Assembly: GCA_900155495.1 (NCBI GenBank)
Contig: FTLJ01000669.1
Coordinates: 1,663-26,520 of the forward strand
Source: Porogramme epimiltina
Taxonomy: Eukaryota > Basidiomycota > Agaricomycetes > Polyporales > Polyporaceae
Direction: 5' to 3'
Length of the DNA: 24,858 nt
The stretch's first letter is position 1; each line of letters begins with the position of its first letter. Under the pieces are notes generated by a model. That model did not search any database. It worked only from the letters and a program-made list of their open reading frames with translations, and was not told where the DNA came from. Made by a program: the position numbers and the translations under genes. This document shows positions 1 through 8,970 of the stretch, piece by piece.

Positions 1-461
1 CGCCGGATATGGTGGGGGTCGGCCGGGCTCTTACCACGGAGGGGAGTTTCTACCGTGCCCGTATTAGCCAGGTATGCGTGCACCAGGGTAGTTCTTACTC
101 GCCAGGAATGGAAAGCTCACAGCCGCGCATCCCCCTGCCTGGAGAACGTTGCCATCCATGGCCGCATGCTCCGCCGCTTTGTTGTACATAATGTATGACT
201 GAGGCAAAAGCTTATTCGTGTGCTAGTATCTAGCATCTTTATCTTATGTACGTGATCCCACAGACATGTTGAAGTGACTCGAGAAAAGGAATTTTATTAG
301 AGCTAATCACGGTATTGAACTACGAGTAATAAACATAGTACGGAGGGAACAGCGGATGCTACGCTCCTCCGAGAAGACGTTGAACGCTACACGGACTAGC
401 GAAGTGGCGCATGAGCCGCGCAAGGACGCCACGGGGGACAGGTTTGCGAAATGGTCCTCAC
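1..461. other. No recognised gene
   Basis: I see no protein family, RNA gene or repeat here. The right edge, up to about 461, begins with a GT donor-like site on the minus strand that bounds the last exon-like part of the neighbouring MOB relic, so its 3' remainder may continue into this stretch in degraded form. Confidence 0.4.
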
Positions 462-1220
462 CGAGCAAGTCTGGCGGTGGCGAGTTGTGGCAGGGCGTGA
501 CGAGTACAATGGGGGAAAGGTCTGAACGAGGGGAGGTGGTGCCGAAGTAGCCGGAGTAGAAGGAGATTCGGCCGGACGCGCCTTCTTACACATTGCGCTC
601 GCTGGATGCACTTGGGGCACGCGCACCTGGGGTAAGGGGGTTGGCGTGTGACACGGAAGAGGTGGGCGCGCAAGACGTACCGTGAGGGGAAAGTGCGGAG
701 AGAGTTCGGGAGCGCAGTAGCGCTATCGAGCGTACGCAGAATATAGTCTATAGCACAACATTGCTGGGAGAAATCTGAGTTTTCGAAGTTCTCGCAGGCG
801 AGAAAGCGCACACACCTCCATGGCGCCTTCATTTCTATGAGCGACACGTAAATACACCCATTCACCTGCCTTCATCTCAGGGCAAGTACTCCGCATGCAT
901 TCTTGCTGGAGCATGCTAATCAGAGTATGCGAAAGATCTTGCGCGAGCTGTCTGAAGAGTTTCTTGTTATAATGACGCGAAGCGAGGCACGTACCGTAGC
1001 TGCTCATACACCCAACATACCTCGTCGACATTCACGCTGCCCGTACCCTCCCTCTCGGCCTCCTTCTCCTCGGTCTTGACCTCGCTCTCTTGGCCTTCAG
1101 CAGAGCCTTTTCCAGGAGTCAAAACGATCTTCTCTACGTCGTGGACATCGAGGCGAATAAGGAGGGAGATGTATTCCTAGAGTTGAAACGCGCTGTCGAG
1201 AGCAGAGAGAGGCATTCGTT
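462..1220 (-). pseudogene. MOB/phocein-family kinase regulator, degraded intron-bearing copy
   Basis: MOB proteins are small zinc-binding co-activators of NDR/LATS-type kinases or of the STRIPAK complex. Read on the minus strand, exon A (about 1220-995) carries LDSAFQL, then EYISLLIRLDVHDVEK, and ends VCWVYEQLR. A 43-nt intron (994-952) leads to exon B (951-816), QLAQDLSHTLISMLQQEC followed by STCPEMKAGEWVYL; its Cys pair fits the first two MOB zinc ligands. A 52-nt intron (815-764) leads to exon C (763-681), CCAIDYILRTLDSATAL and ending FPSR. A 54-nt intron (680-627) precedes exon D (626-462), where the expected HAYFHH-type zinc-ligand region is unrecognisable except for GRI..YF-like traces. 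The phases of exons A to C join cleanly. An in-frame TAG (plus-strand 1177-1179) replaces what is probably CAG between FQL and EYI, and exon D is frameshifted, so the copy is dead. Kept introns point to DNA-level duplication. Family assignment is from remembered conserved motifs; the subfamily (MOB1 against phocein) is less certain. Confidence 0.82.
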
Positions 1221-1604
1221 TGGGGGGGGGGAGGCTGGTGCTTGAGGAACATAGGAGAGGAGTGGGATGGAGGACAGATATCGACACTTCCGCGCCGTGC
1301 TCGGGAAGGCGAGCTTGTCTGAGGATGAGGTGAGAAGGACAGTCGACTGGACGCACGTAGACACCTGCGCGAGACACGACGTGAGCGGGTCGTCCCCAAT
1401 CCTCGAAGTCTCGCGTGACCGGCCCTAAACTCGCGCCCCAGATGATGTCGCCAGCGCGACGCCCGAGTTCGCGCCATTCACCTCTTTGTTCACCTCCATT
1501 TCCATCCCTCCCTTTGCCTCCTCTACGATATTGATCTGGTCTCATTTTCTCGTTCCTATCGCATACCTAGACACGATATCTGACCAGACCCCCTCCCCCT
1601 ACAG
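1221..1604. other. Flank of MOB relic, unassigned
   Basis: On the minus strand the reading frame of MOB exon A stays open upstream to about 1545, so this may include the MOB N-terminal region or its leader, with a possible acceptor near 1309-1317. I recognise no domain in the translation. A run of nine or more G lies near 1221-1230. Confidence 0.3.
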
Positions 1605-1835
1605 ATCCATTTCAACACGCTAGTCGCCCACACCTCAGGTCTACCTCGACCCGCACATGAAAGAAGGTATGGCCCCTCCACACTTGTACGTTTTTTGCTT
1701 ACCTGCTCCTGCCCAACAGTAAAGCTACCCGCGCCCTGTGCCTGCGCCGCTCCTCCGTCAGACGTCCGCCATCATTGTGCATACCCGTCCCGGCCAACGA
1801 ATATGAGCTATTCTCCGAGAGCAAAGCTCTCACAG
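1605..1835 (+). other. Two unassigned exon-like segments
   Basis: A polypyrimidine acceptor ending at 1604 opens segment 1605-1666, which ends at a GTATGG donor. A 53-nt intron-like stretch (1667-1719) ends in CAACAG and opens segment 1720-1835, which ends at GTGCGT. A third intron-like stretch (1836-1896) leads into the uS17 relic. The spacing is typical of fungal introns and suggests one transcript with uS17, but the two segments are longer than the uS17 N-terminus needs and I do not recognise their translations. They may be leader exons or a different captured gene. Confidence 0.3.
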
Positions 1836-1896
1836 GTGCGTTCCTCCGAGTCCCTTCGAATTAAGGCTAACGTGCGTCGTGTGCTTTTGGTGACAG

Positions 1897-2159
1897 CAAC
1901 CTACATCGTGTGCCCCCGCTCGGACGCGATGGGCTGCTCAGGATGCCGAAGTCGCTGGGTCGCGACCAAGGAGAAGCGGTGGTACAAGGATGTCGGCCTT
2001 GGCTTCAAGACACCCTTGGAGGCAATTCAGGGCACTTGCATCGGTACGTGCATGCTCGTTTCTTGCCACAAGGACGTACACGAACCTCCGCCCCAGACAA
2101 GAAGTGCCCCTTCGCCGGTGAGGTCTCTATCCGCGGCCGCATCCTCGCCGGAAGGCGAC
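1897..2159 (+). pseudogene. Ribosomal protein uS17 (RPS11) fragment with a retained intron
   Basis: uS17 is a small-subunit ribosomal protein that binds 18S rRNA. Exon 1897-2043 encodes KRWYKDVGLGFKTPLEAI followed by QGTCI, matching the conserved core of eukaryotic uS17. A 53-nt intron (2044-2096, GTACGT..CCCCAG) is in the right phase: the split codon restores Asp, and exon 2 reads DKKCPFAGEVSIRGRILAG. Immediately afterwards homology stops and a TGA follows at 2157-2159, so about half of the protein (the TKMHRT/IRR region and beyond) is missing. The start codon and N-terminus are also not in frame with the core. The canonical Tyr of the GTYID motif is Cys here. This is a truncated relic; the retained intron excludes an mRNA-derived retrocopy. 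Neighbouring exon-like pieces may belong to the same duplicated segment. Confidence 0.85.
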
Positions 2160-2356
2160 CTTGAACGCCTCCTACCGGACACGCAGCACAGCCATCGACG
2201 TCCACCCAGCTGTTCACTGACCGCGTAATACCCCTCCCCCTTTCGCCTCCCGGTAGTGAAGTGTCAATACATATCCTCGTTCCAACAAAGAGTGGCCGTA
2301 TGAACTTGCACTTGGTGAGTCCCCAACATGCTTACACGCGCTTCGCACCTGACCAG

Positions 2357-2678
2357 GAATGGCTCCGCAGCATGAATTACAGCATCAAGCAAGTAGCCTT
2401 AAAAGTCATCGTCAGGTATGGCCCCAGTCCCCTCCTCCGTCTCTACATATCCTGACTCCTGTGTGCAGGTAACGTTGTTCCACGGCTCATTGGTATATCT
2501 CGCGCGAGACGGCGACAAGTCAGTCGCCCGCCTCGCGGTGTTCGTGGTGCGTGCATGCACCATCTGTACGACGGTGCCCGAGACCGTCGTCCTCTGCGAC
2601 TCTGATTTCGTGTGCGCCAACTCGCCGATCTCGTTTGCTCTGCGATGCCACTGCGTCGACCCCGAGTTGTTACAGTAG
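2357..2678 (+). other. Unassigned spliced ORF-like segment
   Basis: A 42-nt intron-like stretch (2315-2356, GTGAGT..ACCAG) leads to exon-like 2357-2415, then a 53-nt intron-like stretch (2416-2468, GTATGG..GTGCAG), then an open segment 2469-2678 ending in TAG. The last segment encodes a Cys/Val-rich peptide that I cannot assign. It may be the tail of the same duplicated segment as the uS17 relic, but it is not uS17. Low confidence that it was ever a gene. Confidence 0.25.
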
Positions 2679-4039
2679 CCATTACAATGTATCTAGGATA
2701 TCCAATATATTGATTATCAATATTACGATGAATATCCTGGTAGCCGGTGTGATAAGGGGCCCTATCCTAGCAATGCACGACCTGCTAAAAGGTGCCGGGT
2801 ATGGCTGGGTGAGCTTGACCAGGGTATACCTGGCAGGCAGCCGTTGACCAGGGAATACCTGGCGCGGTCGCCATTGGCCATGATCGGCGGCTGCGGCCGG
2901 GATCACCGGAAAAGGTGAACCCGGTCTGGAGGGTAGGTGCCCGTTATGACTATTTCATCACGGTACCAGGGTCGGCGGCCCAGGTATCTACCGGTGAGCA
3001 TTACCAGGACCTTACTATCCTGGTGCCCTTTTGCTGATGCCATGATGTGACCGAAATCCCACCCTGCCCGCTACATTTTGGCCGCCTTACCCCTACTTGC
3101 TCTGTGTAGCTTTGAATATACATATCTTTGAAACCCATTTCAGCGCAAGGAGGCTGTAGTAAATAAGGGCCTACGTTATTCCTAGAGTGCTTCCCCAGGA
3201 TTTCACACCTCATCCCTACCGCTGACATGCGAATTTTCAGAGCACTCAGCCCAATGTAGGGGGGCTGTTCTGCGTGCTCTTGAAAGCCTAGGGATCATGG
3301 TCACCGCACTTTTCTGAGGGCCACAGGGGTCCATAGACGCTTTGAGGGAGCTCGATGACCGCACTTAGCTCCCCTTTATTATTCTAAAACCAGCTGTCTA
3401 TCATGGATGGGTCTAGCCATTTGGGAGCGATGCGATAACCGCCGTACTCGGCCACCCTCCTGGCACTCATAGAATCGTTAGAAACGCAATAACACCCCCA
3501 GGGCTCCACCCTATCCATTTGCACACTTGTGACATTCCGTACACCTCACACTATCAGGATGATGGAGATCTCGTCAGGCTCGAGCTCGTCTGGGCAGTGG
3601 GCAGTCACCCTTAGGTGGCGGGATTTATTGGACAAAAATCCTGCGTTCTGATTTTGATGGAACGTCGGGAAATGGCAGGTCCCCTGATGAATCCGAAAGG
3701 TACCTTCGGACCAATGAGGATATCTGTGGAAATGTTGTGATTCTCCGAGTGCCCTTAAGAATCAGGCAAGCTCGGCAAATAAAGTCCAATAAATTGCCTC
3801 ATACAGCAGACTACTTGTAAGGCTGCAGGATGTAGTAGATTTTATGTACCAGGGCTTTATTGCGGAGCCCAGCAAGATAGGATATCGAAACTAATAAGCG
3901 TGTGGATGAATTACTAGCTACTATAGGGTACTTCGCCAGTATATCATCCTTGTCGTTTTGTAGACAGTAGCCCAGGTCTGCCCGGAGGGCCGTTGCTATG
4001 GAGATAGGCTAGAGCCAGAGTCGTGAGCGCGGGCGCTGG
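2679..4039. other. No recognised gene, AT-richer spacer
   Basis: There is no convincing ORF or RNA gene. I looked on both strands for retrotransposon motifs around 3600-3950 and found only short uninterrupted stretches with several stops and no diagnostic motif. The sequence is less GC-rich than the rest of the window. A short direct repeat (2815-2863) is listed separately. Confidence 0.5.
2815..2863. repeat. Two 20-bp near-identical direct repeats with an internal inverted core
   Basis: TTGACCAGGGTATACCTGGC (2815-2834) recurs as TTGACCAGGGAATACCTGGC (2844-2863), 29 bp apart with one mismatch. Each copy contains an inverted CCAGG..CCTGG core. Related CCAGG/CCTGG pieces lie downstream near 2970-3030. 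Function unknown. Confidence 0.7.
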
Positions 4040-5082
4040 CACCGAATTTGGTTTTGGGCGCTCCCTGTGCAATTCGTCCTTCACTCCCCGCCCCCCCTCT
4101 CAATTCCTCCAACTTTCCTTTATCATCCCCTCGTCTCCCTTTCTGCTTTAGCTGTCAGATAACGCATTTAAAAAATCCCTCCCAGCGAGTCCCAAGGTCC
4201 GTCAAAGTCGACCCTGAGCACTCTGCTATCTTTCTGCACTCGAACACCGTAAGGTCTTCGAAGCCAGGGACTTTGCGCTGCGCGGTGACAACCGTTGCGT
4301 GCATCTTGCATTCTCTCCTTTCACTTCTTGACAGCCCTCGTGGTCTTATTCTGTTGCAATGGTACGTAGTGTGCTCATCGTCATTTGGCCCTCTCTTACG
4401 ACGCCAGCTTTAGGCTTCTAAAAACGACCTCTTTATGCCCCTCGAGTCCTTACCTTCCCCAACCTGCAGCCAATTTGTGAGTGGCTTCTATTGCATCGTA
4501 GTTATATTTCCTATTCATCAAATAGCATGCATTCTTGTCGGATCTGGCAGCTGCTCCTCCCCTCGCGGATGCGCCCCGTCTCCTATCTCCCTCCACTCAT
4601 CATCTTGGCAGAAATGAATAAGTCATCACTCCCGCCTTTTGGTTAACATATTCCTGCTCGTATTCCAGCAATAGGTGTACCGCACGATCAACAGTGACCA
4701 TATACGCCCAAACCAGGAACGACGCCAGAATCGGCGGATATGGGGAAAACACGGGCATCTTTTGTACAATAATATGTTAAATTTGACACGGTGTAGTCGG
4801 AAAATAGTATACGAGTGTACGAGTGACAGGAATAAACTGGAGATGCATCAGAGCGCAAATACTGTAAGTGAATAAGAATCCACAGTTTGGTGAGTACTAA
4901 CACATAACCACAAAACCTGGGGTGTAAGTTATGCGCGAATCTACAAACCCTCAAGGCGGGAGAATGGAAGTATAACCTAGCGTGTAAGTAGGTAGAAGGT
5001 GAGATTGGCGGAGATGGAGGGGAAGGAAGACAGCTGGCAGTTCATCCGGGTCCGACGCAGACGAATCCGAGCTTGGGAAATT
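4040..5082 (+). other. CT-rich leader-like stretch, no recognised product
   Basis: The plus strand from about 4060 to 4350 is CT-rich like a fungal promoter or leader. It is followed by an ATG at 4360-4362 that abuts a GTACGT donor, and by possible acceptors near 4470 and 4612. The pieces between these sites are tiny and give no recognisable protein. It could be the 5' part of a small, decayed housekeeping gene, but I cannot name one. The rest of the interval, to 5082, shows nothing. Confidence 0.2.
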
Positions 5083-5215
5083 TAGGGCATAACACGGGTC
5101 GGGTAAACCCTCGGCGGGTATGGGTAGGAACCCGCGCGGGTACGGGTAAGGGCGGGTATTCGCGGGTGCACCCGTAGCCCGCACCCGTCAGCGCGCGTAT
5201 GAGGTGACCCGCGAG
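5083..5215 (-). repeat. GC-rich dispersed repeat, block 1
   Basis: TAGGGCAT at 5083-5090 is followed by ACACGGGTCGGGTA and then a run of GGGTA/GGGTAC words to about 5215. The same end motif recurs in other blocks of the window, in both orientations. There is no coding capacity. It may be one end of an element whose other end is the block ending at 5953, but no target duplication is visible. Confidence 0.65.
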
Positions 5216-5259
5216 TACCCGCAGTACATACACAACACCCTTGGTATAGAGAGATAAAA

Positions 5260-5810
5260 TCATCTACATGTCGGCGCTGGGTACGCCGACGATGTAGACT
5301 GCCTCCCACACCGCTACACGCGAGCCCGTGGGCGACAGCCCCGCACGTGATCTCGGGCGCGTCGTCGACGAGGTCTATATGAATGACGTGACGGGCACGA
5401 ATGGTGTGTGTATCCTCCGCCACGGCTCCTTTGAGCTTGTCATTGACATCCCTAACGTCTCCTGCTCCCTTGTAGCCTAATGCGTAGACTATTAACCCCG
5501 TGGGGTGACTACAAGCCGCTCCCCCCCCACCTGGGCCGGTCTAGCGCTTCACGGAGCCGCGCGAGAACTTCGCGGCGGCACCAAGACGTACACGTCGATG
5601 CGGCTACGGGGTGCCCCTCGGCGACCTCATCAGGCCTGATTTGTTGTACGTGCCGCCGGGAACCCTAAAAGCCACAACTAACCAATGAGCCCCCCGGGAC
5701 AGGAACCCCCCCCCCCCTTACACGTCCCCCATCGCAGCATGCAGGCCCGGGGCGTACGCATATGCAGGGGATCGTGCGCACAGGCAGTATGCAAGATTTA
5801 AGTGCAGTTT
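5260..5810. other. Spacer between GC-rich repeats
   Basis: No recognised gene. Overlapping open stretches on both strands between 5262 and 5480 look mildly protein-like but match nothing I know. A GT..AG-like structure is not obvious. A short inverted repeat (GTCGGCG..CGCCGAC) lies near 5270-5291. Confidence 0.3.
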
Positions 5811-5953
5811 TGCATCGCGGGTACACTCGTAAGCCGCACAACACCATCCGGTACCCGCGGTATACCCATACCCGTGTCCACGAGTAAGAAAACCGCGTGG
5901 GTCGGGTACGGGTAAACCTAAGTCTACCCGTACCCGACCCATGCTATGCCCTA
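5811..5953 (+). repeat. GC-rich dispersed repeat, block 2, with a perfect hairpin
   Basis: The block ends in CGACCCATGCTATGCCCTA, the reverse-complement form of the end motif of block 1. Just inside it lies a perfect inverted repeat: TGGGTCGGGTACGGGTA (5898-5914) and its reverse complement (5925-5941) around a 10-nt loop, so the strand can fold into a 17-bp stem. A near-copy of this hairpin-plus-end arrangement occurs in the block at 8.8 kb. Confidence 0.75.
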
Positions 5954-6432
5954 TCAATGGGAATACGGTGGGTGCGGGTATATATCCGTGTGGCCATGAG
6001 TACGAGTTTAAAGCGACATACCAGGAGTAAACCCTTACCCATGGGTCGGGAGTACGGTTCCCCCGCTCATTTTCTGGAATGATAAGGTCCGTCCTTGGCC
6101 ACATTGAATAAGCATTGCGATGGGTGAGATGATTTATCAGCGAGGATACTTTGTGAGCACCGCGCCGTTTCTTTCATCATCGACACCGCAGAAGAATAAA
6201 CGCAAGGATCACTTCGTATTGGTGAGCTTTGTACAGTTCATGGAGCTACACATGCAGAGGCACGGTCATGTAGTCGAAGAATTCGCCCACGCCCAACGTG
6301 CGCACATACCTTCTTCGGTCTGCCGAGTCGTGTTCATGATCGTGTGCGCTTTATTTGTTGGGAGCAATACCTATGGCGCTAGTGGTTGCAGACATGCCTC
6401 ACGTATTTTTGGATACCATAGGAGAGCCTTTG

Positions 6433-6500
6433 TAGGGCATATCATGGACCGGGTGCGGGTAGACCGCGGGTGCGGGCTACCGGTGCACCTGTGGATACCC
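6433..6500 (-). repeat. GC-rich dispersed repeat, block 3 (short)
   Basis: TAGGGCAT at 6433-6440 is followed by ATCATGGACCGGGTGCGGGTA and further GGGTGCGGG words. It has the same end motif as block 1 with a few substitutions and no matching opposite end close by. Confidence 0.55.
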
Positions 6501-6584
6501 ATGTCATGTGGTACTCATAACGAGCCTAAGTTCCGGTAAGTTCATGTGGATACCGCCGCACAGGAGCGGACTGGAACTTGAAGC

Positions 6585-7253
6585 TCACACCATGCGGCCT
6601 GTGCACGAGCACGAACACACGTGCACGTTCCCGAGCTCTACGATGGAGGAAACCCTAAAATGCAGGCTTCCGCTGTAGGCCCACGGATGCGCCGACTCCT
6701 GCCGCGCGTGTTTTAGTAAGTTCTCATGAAATTTTATGAAAAGCGCAGTAGTAGAGAGCCAGTACTGCACGAGGGACGGCTCGTTGTTGCCATCGCGGAA
6801 GTAGTAGTCTAGGCGGCAAGCGACTCGCGCTGCAAGAGGGCGTGGTGCCCGTGTAAAGTCGATGACAACAGGGCCACTGAATATCACGCACTGTTCATGC
6901 CTGTCACATCTCTTGTGAAGGCCTCGTAGACGAAGTGCTCGAGCTTGCGTGCTAGAGTTGTAACTTGTCTTTCTCCCCAGCGGCAGACTGCCGCATCGCA
7001 GTCCAAGAGACCATTGACCTGGCGCGCATGCCCTGCACGAAAATATGAATGGCAAATAGGTTACGCATGCAGTGGTCGGCGTTAGAGATCTTCGCAATGT
7101 CGCAGGAGACCACAGGAGTGTGTGGATAAGTATATATTCGTTTGCATCGTAGGATCTAGGTATGACGGTGCAATGATCATATAATTCCCCCGTCGCCTGG
7201 GCACTCGTGTTGAATAATGAAGCCGGAATTGAGTATGTACCGCGGATCACCAC
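6585..7253 (-). CDS. Hypothetical 222-codon ORF, doubtful
   Basis: This is the longest open frame in the window outside the LINEs and the repeat blocks. It starts with ATG and runs 222 codons. I recognise no domain, signal peptide or membrane segment; it is rich in Arg, Ser and Cys and has no neighbouring exon with good splice signals. An ORF of this size can arise by chance at this base composition. It is listed only so that it can be tested. Confidence 0.15.
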   Translation of the reverse strand: MVIRGTYSIPASLFNTSAQATGELYDHCTVIPRSYDANEYILIHTLLWSPATLRRSLTPTTACVTYLPFIFSCRACAPGQWSLGLRCGSLPLGRKTSYNSSTQARALRLRGLHKRCDRHEQCVIFSGPVVIDFTRAPRPLAARVACRLDYYFRDGNNEPSLVQYWLSTTALFIKFHENLLKHARQESAHPWAYSGSLHFRVSSIVELGNVHVCSCSCTGRMV

Positions 7254-7281
7254 GAGTCAACCCACTACCCACACTGAGTCC

Positions 7282-7315
7282 TAAAGCATGCCGCGGGTCG
7301 GGTATACCCGCCACT
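7282..7315 (-). repeat. GC-rich dispersed repeat, block 4, running into poly-C
   Basis: TAAAGCATGCCGCGGGTCGGGTA at 7282-7304 is a variant of the family end motif. Only about 35 bp are seen before the sequence turns into the poly-C run and assembly gap at 7330-7377, so the rest of the block is probably missing or misassembled. Confidence 0.5.
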
Positions 7316-7329
7316 GATACGGCTCTATA

Positions 7330-7377
7330 CCCCCCCCCCCCCCCCCCCCCCCCCNNNNAATCCCCCCCCCCCCCCCC
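7330..7377. repeat. Poly-C run interrupted by an N gap
   Basis: There are 25 C (7330-7354), then four N (7355-7358), AAT, then 16 C (7362-7377). The Ns mark unresolved bases; the true length and content of this stretch are unknown, and any repeat that spans it is unreliable. Confidence 0.95.
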
Positions 7378-8142
7378 GATCCGGGTCTGGGTTCATGTGG
7401 ACGAAAACGGGCCAAACCCGGGCCCGCCCCGCGTGCCCGCTGTGCCCGTCGATGTACAGTGCATCATTGCGGCCCGACGAGAACCATATTTGCCCCAAGG
7501 TTAGGTATCTCTGTGATTTGATATACTGCGTAGCCCTTTGGACAGCGGAGGAGACACGGACAGCATTGGGATTGGAGGGCAAGGGCTCTATCTCAAAGAC
7601 GGCGTAGAACGGAGTGTCGTACGTGGTCCGCGGGGGAGTATCCACGGCGTCGGGATAGAAAGAAGGGGGAATCTTGGACTGGCGAATGGACCCGCACTAG
7701 CACGCCGCGGCGAGAGGTTGTGCTATGCTTGGTGCAGGGGGCATTCATCACACTCGGAGCAGCGGTAAGTCGCCGGTGGGGATGGAATGGTAGTCGGGAG
7801 AAAGTAGATTAGGAGAGGGCGGCCGTACAAGCGAATGTAAAGCCTGGGAGATGGATGGACGGTCGTGTGTCAAGGGACAGCTGGTTGTGGTCGTGTTCGT
7901 CGGCAGGGTTGGTGCGCAGCGACTGGAGAGAGGTCGGGGCGCTGGCGTGCTCTGTAGTGCGAAGGGCCCCTCAGACCCTAGGTCATGCATTGGGAGAATG
8001 GTGTCCAGCGCGAGCCTGTCGCCCAGTTAAGGATAGAAGGAAGCCCGCATCGGATTGTACTGATAGCAATTATGATCCCCTACTCAAGGAGTTCACTATC
8101 AGTTACATAGACCGGTGATGCGACGCGGACTGGGAGGTCTGC
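7378..8142. other. No recognised gene
   Basis: Several short overlapping ORFs occur on both strands without recognisable motifs or consistent splice sites. I see no RNA gene. GC-rich words (GGGCC, CCCGGGCCCG) near 7400-7440 may be a decayed remainder of the repeat family on the far side of the gap. Confidence 0.4.
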
Positions 8143-8222
8143 TGGGGGCGAGGGTCACGGAGCGAGTCGGACAAGCGTGCGCGCGGGGAGCGAGAGGAGA
8201 AGGAGAGGCCGAGGCAAGAGGA
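8143..8222 (-). repeat. Dispersed repeat shared with 17875-17955
   Basis: The minus strand here is clearly related to the plus strand at 17875-17955: both run CCTCGGC.., then CTC(G/T)CTCCCCG, and both contain CGACTCGCTCCGTGA followed by CCTCGCCCC. The surrounding CT/CG-rich sequence is also alike in texture. This could be part of a retrotransposon LTR and leader, or of a dispersed gene fragment; both copies can be read as TRSV(T/I)LAP. Confidence 0.55.
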
Positions 8223-8696
8223 TAGGAGGCTGGAGGCGGACGTACGATACTGTCGATAAAATAACGAAGCGGCGGAAATACGGAAGACGAGCGCGCCGAT
8301 GCGCGAGAGAAGGGCGACGAAGACGAATAATGAGCCGGAAAGTGACTGAACAAAGCTGACATTCGTCTGCTCTGAGGCAGGGATTAAATACATACAGAAC
8401 GGACCAAAACCTGCACGGATAAACGATGCAAGAGCCGGCGAGGCACAGGAAAAACGGATGAGAGGGAACGATCGAAACTGAGAGGGCCGAGGCGTATCGT
8501 GGATGTGGTACGGCGTCGTCCGGAGGGCGATCGTGCTGTGCTTTTGGGGTCGTCGGTGTCGACGTTTTGGGTGTGCGCGCCCGCCACGCGCAGTCGTTTT
8601 GGTGTGGCTGCACTGGGCAGCCACCCAGGATGCACATCACCGGCGAGCAGGACTTGTTTCTTACATAGGAGTCACAGTTAAATCGGAGACTCTGAG

Positions 8697-8970
8697 GGGG
8701 CGGCCAACGGGTATACCCGCGAGAACCAGCACCCGCCAGAAGAATGCCTGTACCCTGCCTGTACCCGAACGTGCACCTCACGGGTACGGGTACCAGCCTG
8801 GTCCGGGTACGGGTAGGCTCAAAATACCCGTACCCGACCCGTGGCATACCCTTACACTGACGGGTACGGGTACGCCGCGGGTCCCCCATGGGCATCCTTA
8901 TCTACACCCGCGCGGGTTCATACCGGTCCCCGCTGCAGGTATACCCTAGGCCTACCTGCGCTATGCCCTA
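8697..8970 (+). repeat. GC-rich dispersed repeat, block 5, with hairpin
   Basis: A long GGGTAC/GTACCC-rich block. CGGGTACGGGTA (8804-8815) and its reverse complement (8825-8836) form a 12-bp stem with a 9-nt loop, followed directly by CGACCCGTGGCATACCCTTA (8835-8854), the end motif. A second end motif copy, CTGCGCTATGCCCTA, closes the block at 8970. The layout matches block 2. Confidence 0.7.

Noticed and set aside
3600..3960. Decayed LTR-retrotransposon coding remnant on the minus strand
   Set aside because: Some stretches read like polyprotein, but stops are frequent and no protease, RT, RNase H or integrase motif could be found.
4360..4700. Possible ribosomal protein gene (eL38 or eL39-like) with ATG next to a donor
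   Set aside because: A few residues can be matched by choosing splice sites, but no uninterrupted conserved motif supports either protein.
5275..5300. YADD-like RT motif (GYADDVDCL) on the plus strand
   Set aside because: It is isolated; a stop follows within about 20 codons and no other RT motif is near. It overlaps a small inverted repeat that explains the sequence.
8155..8895. 246-codon minus-strand ORF
   Set aside because: It crosses the GC-rich repeat block and the 8.1-kb dispersed repeat; composition is Arg/Pro/Thr-rich from GGGTAC words and no domain is recognisable. It is most likely open by chance and composition.
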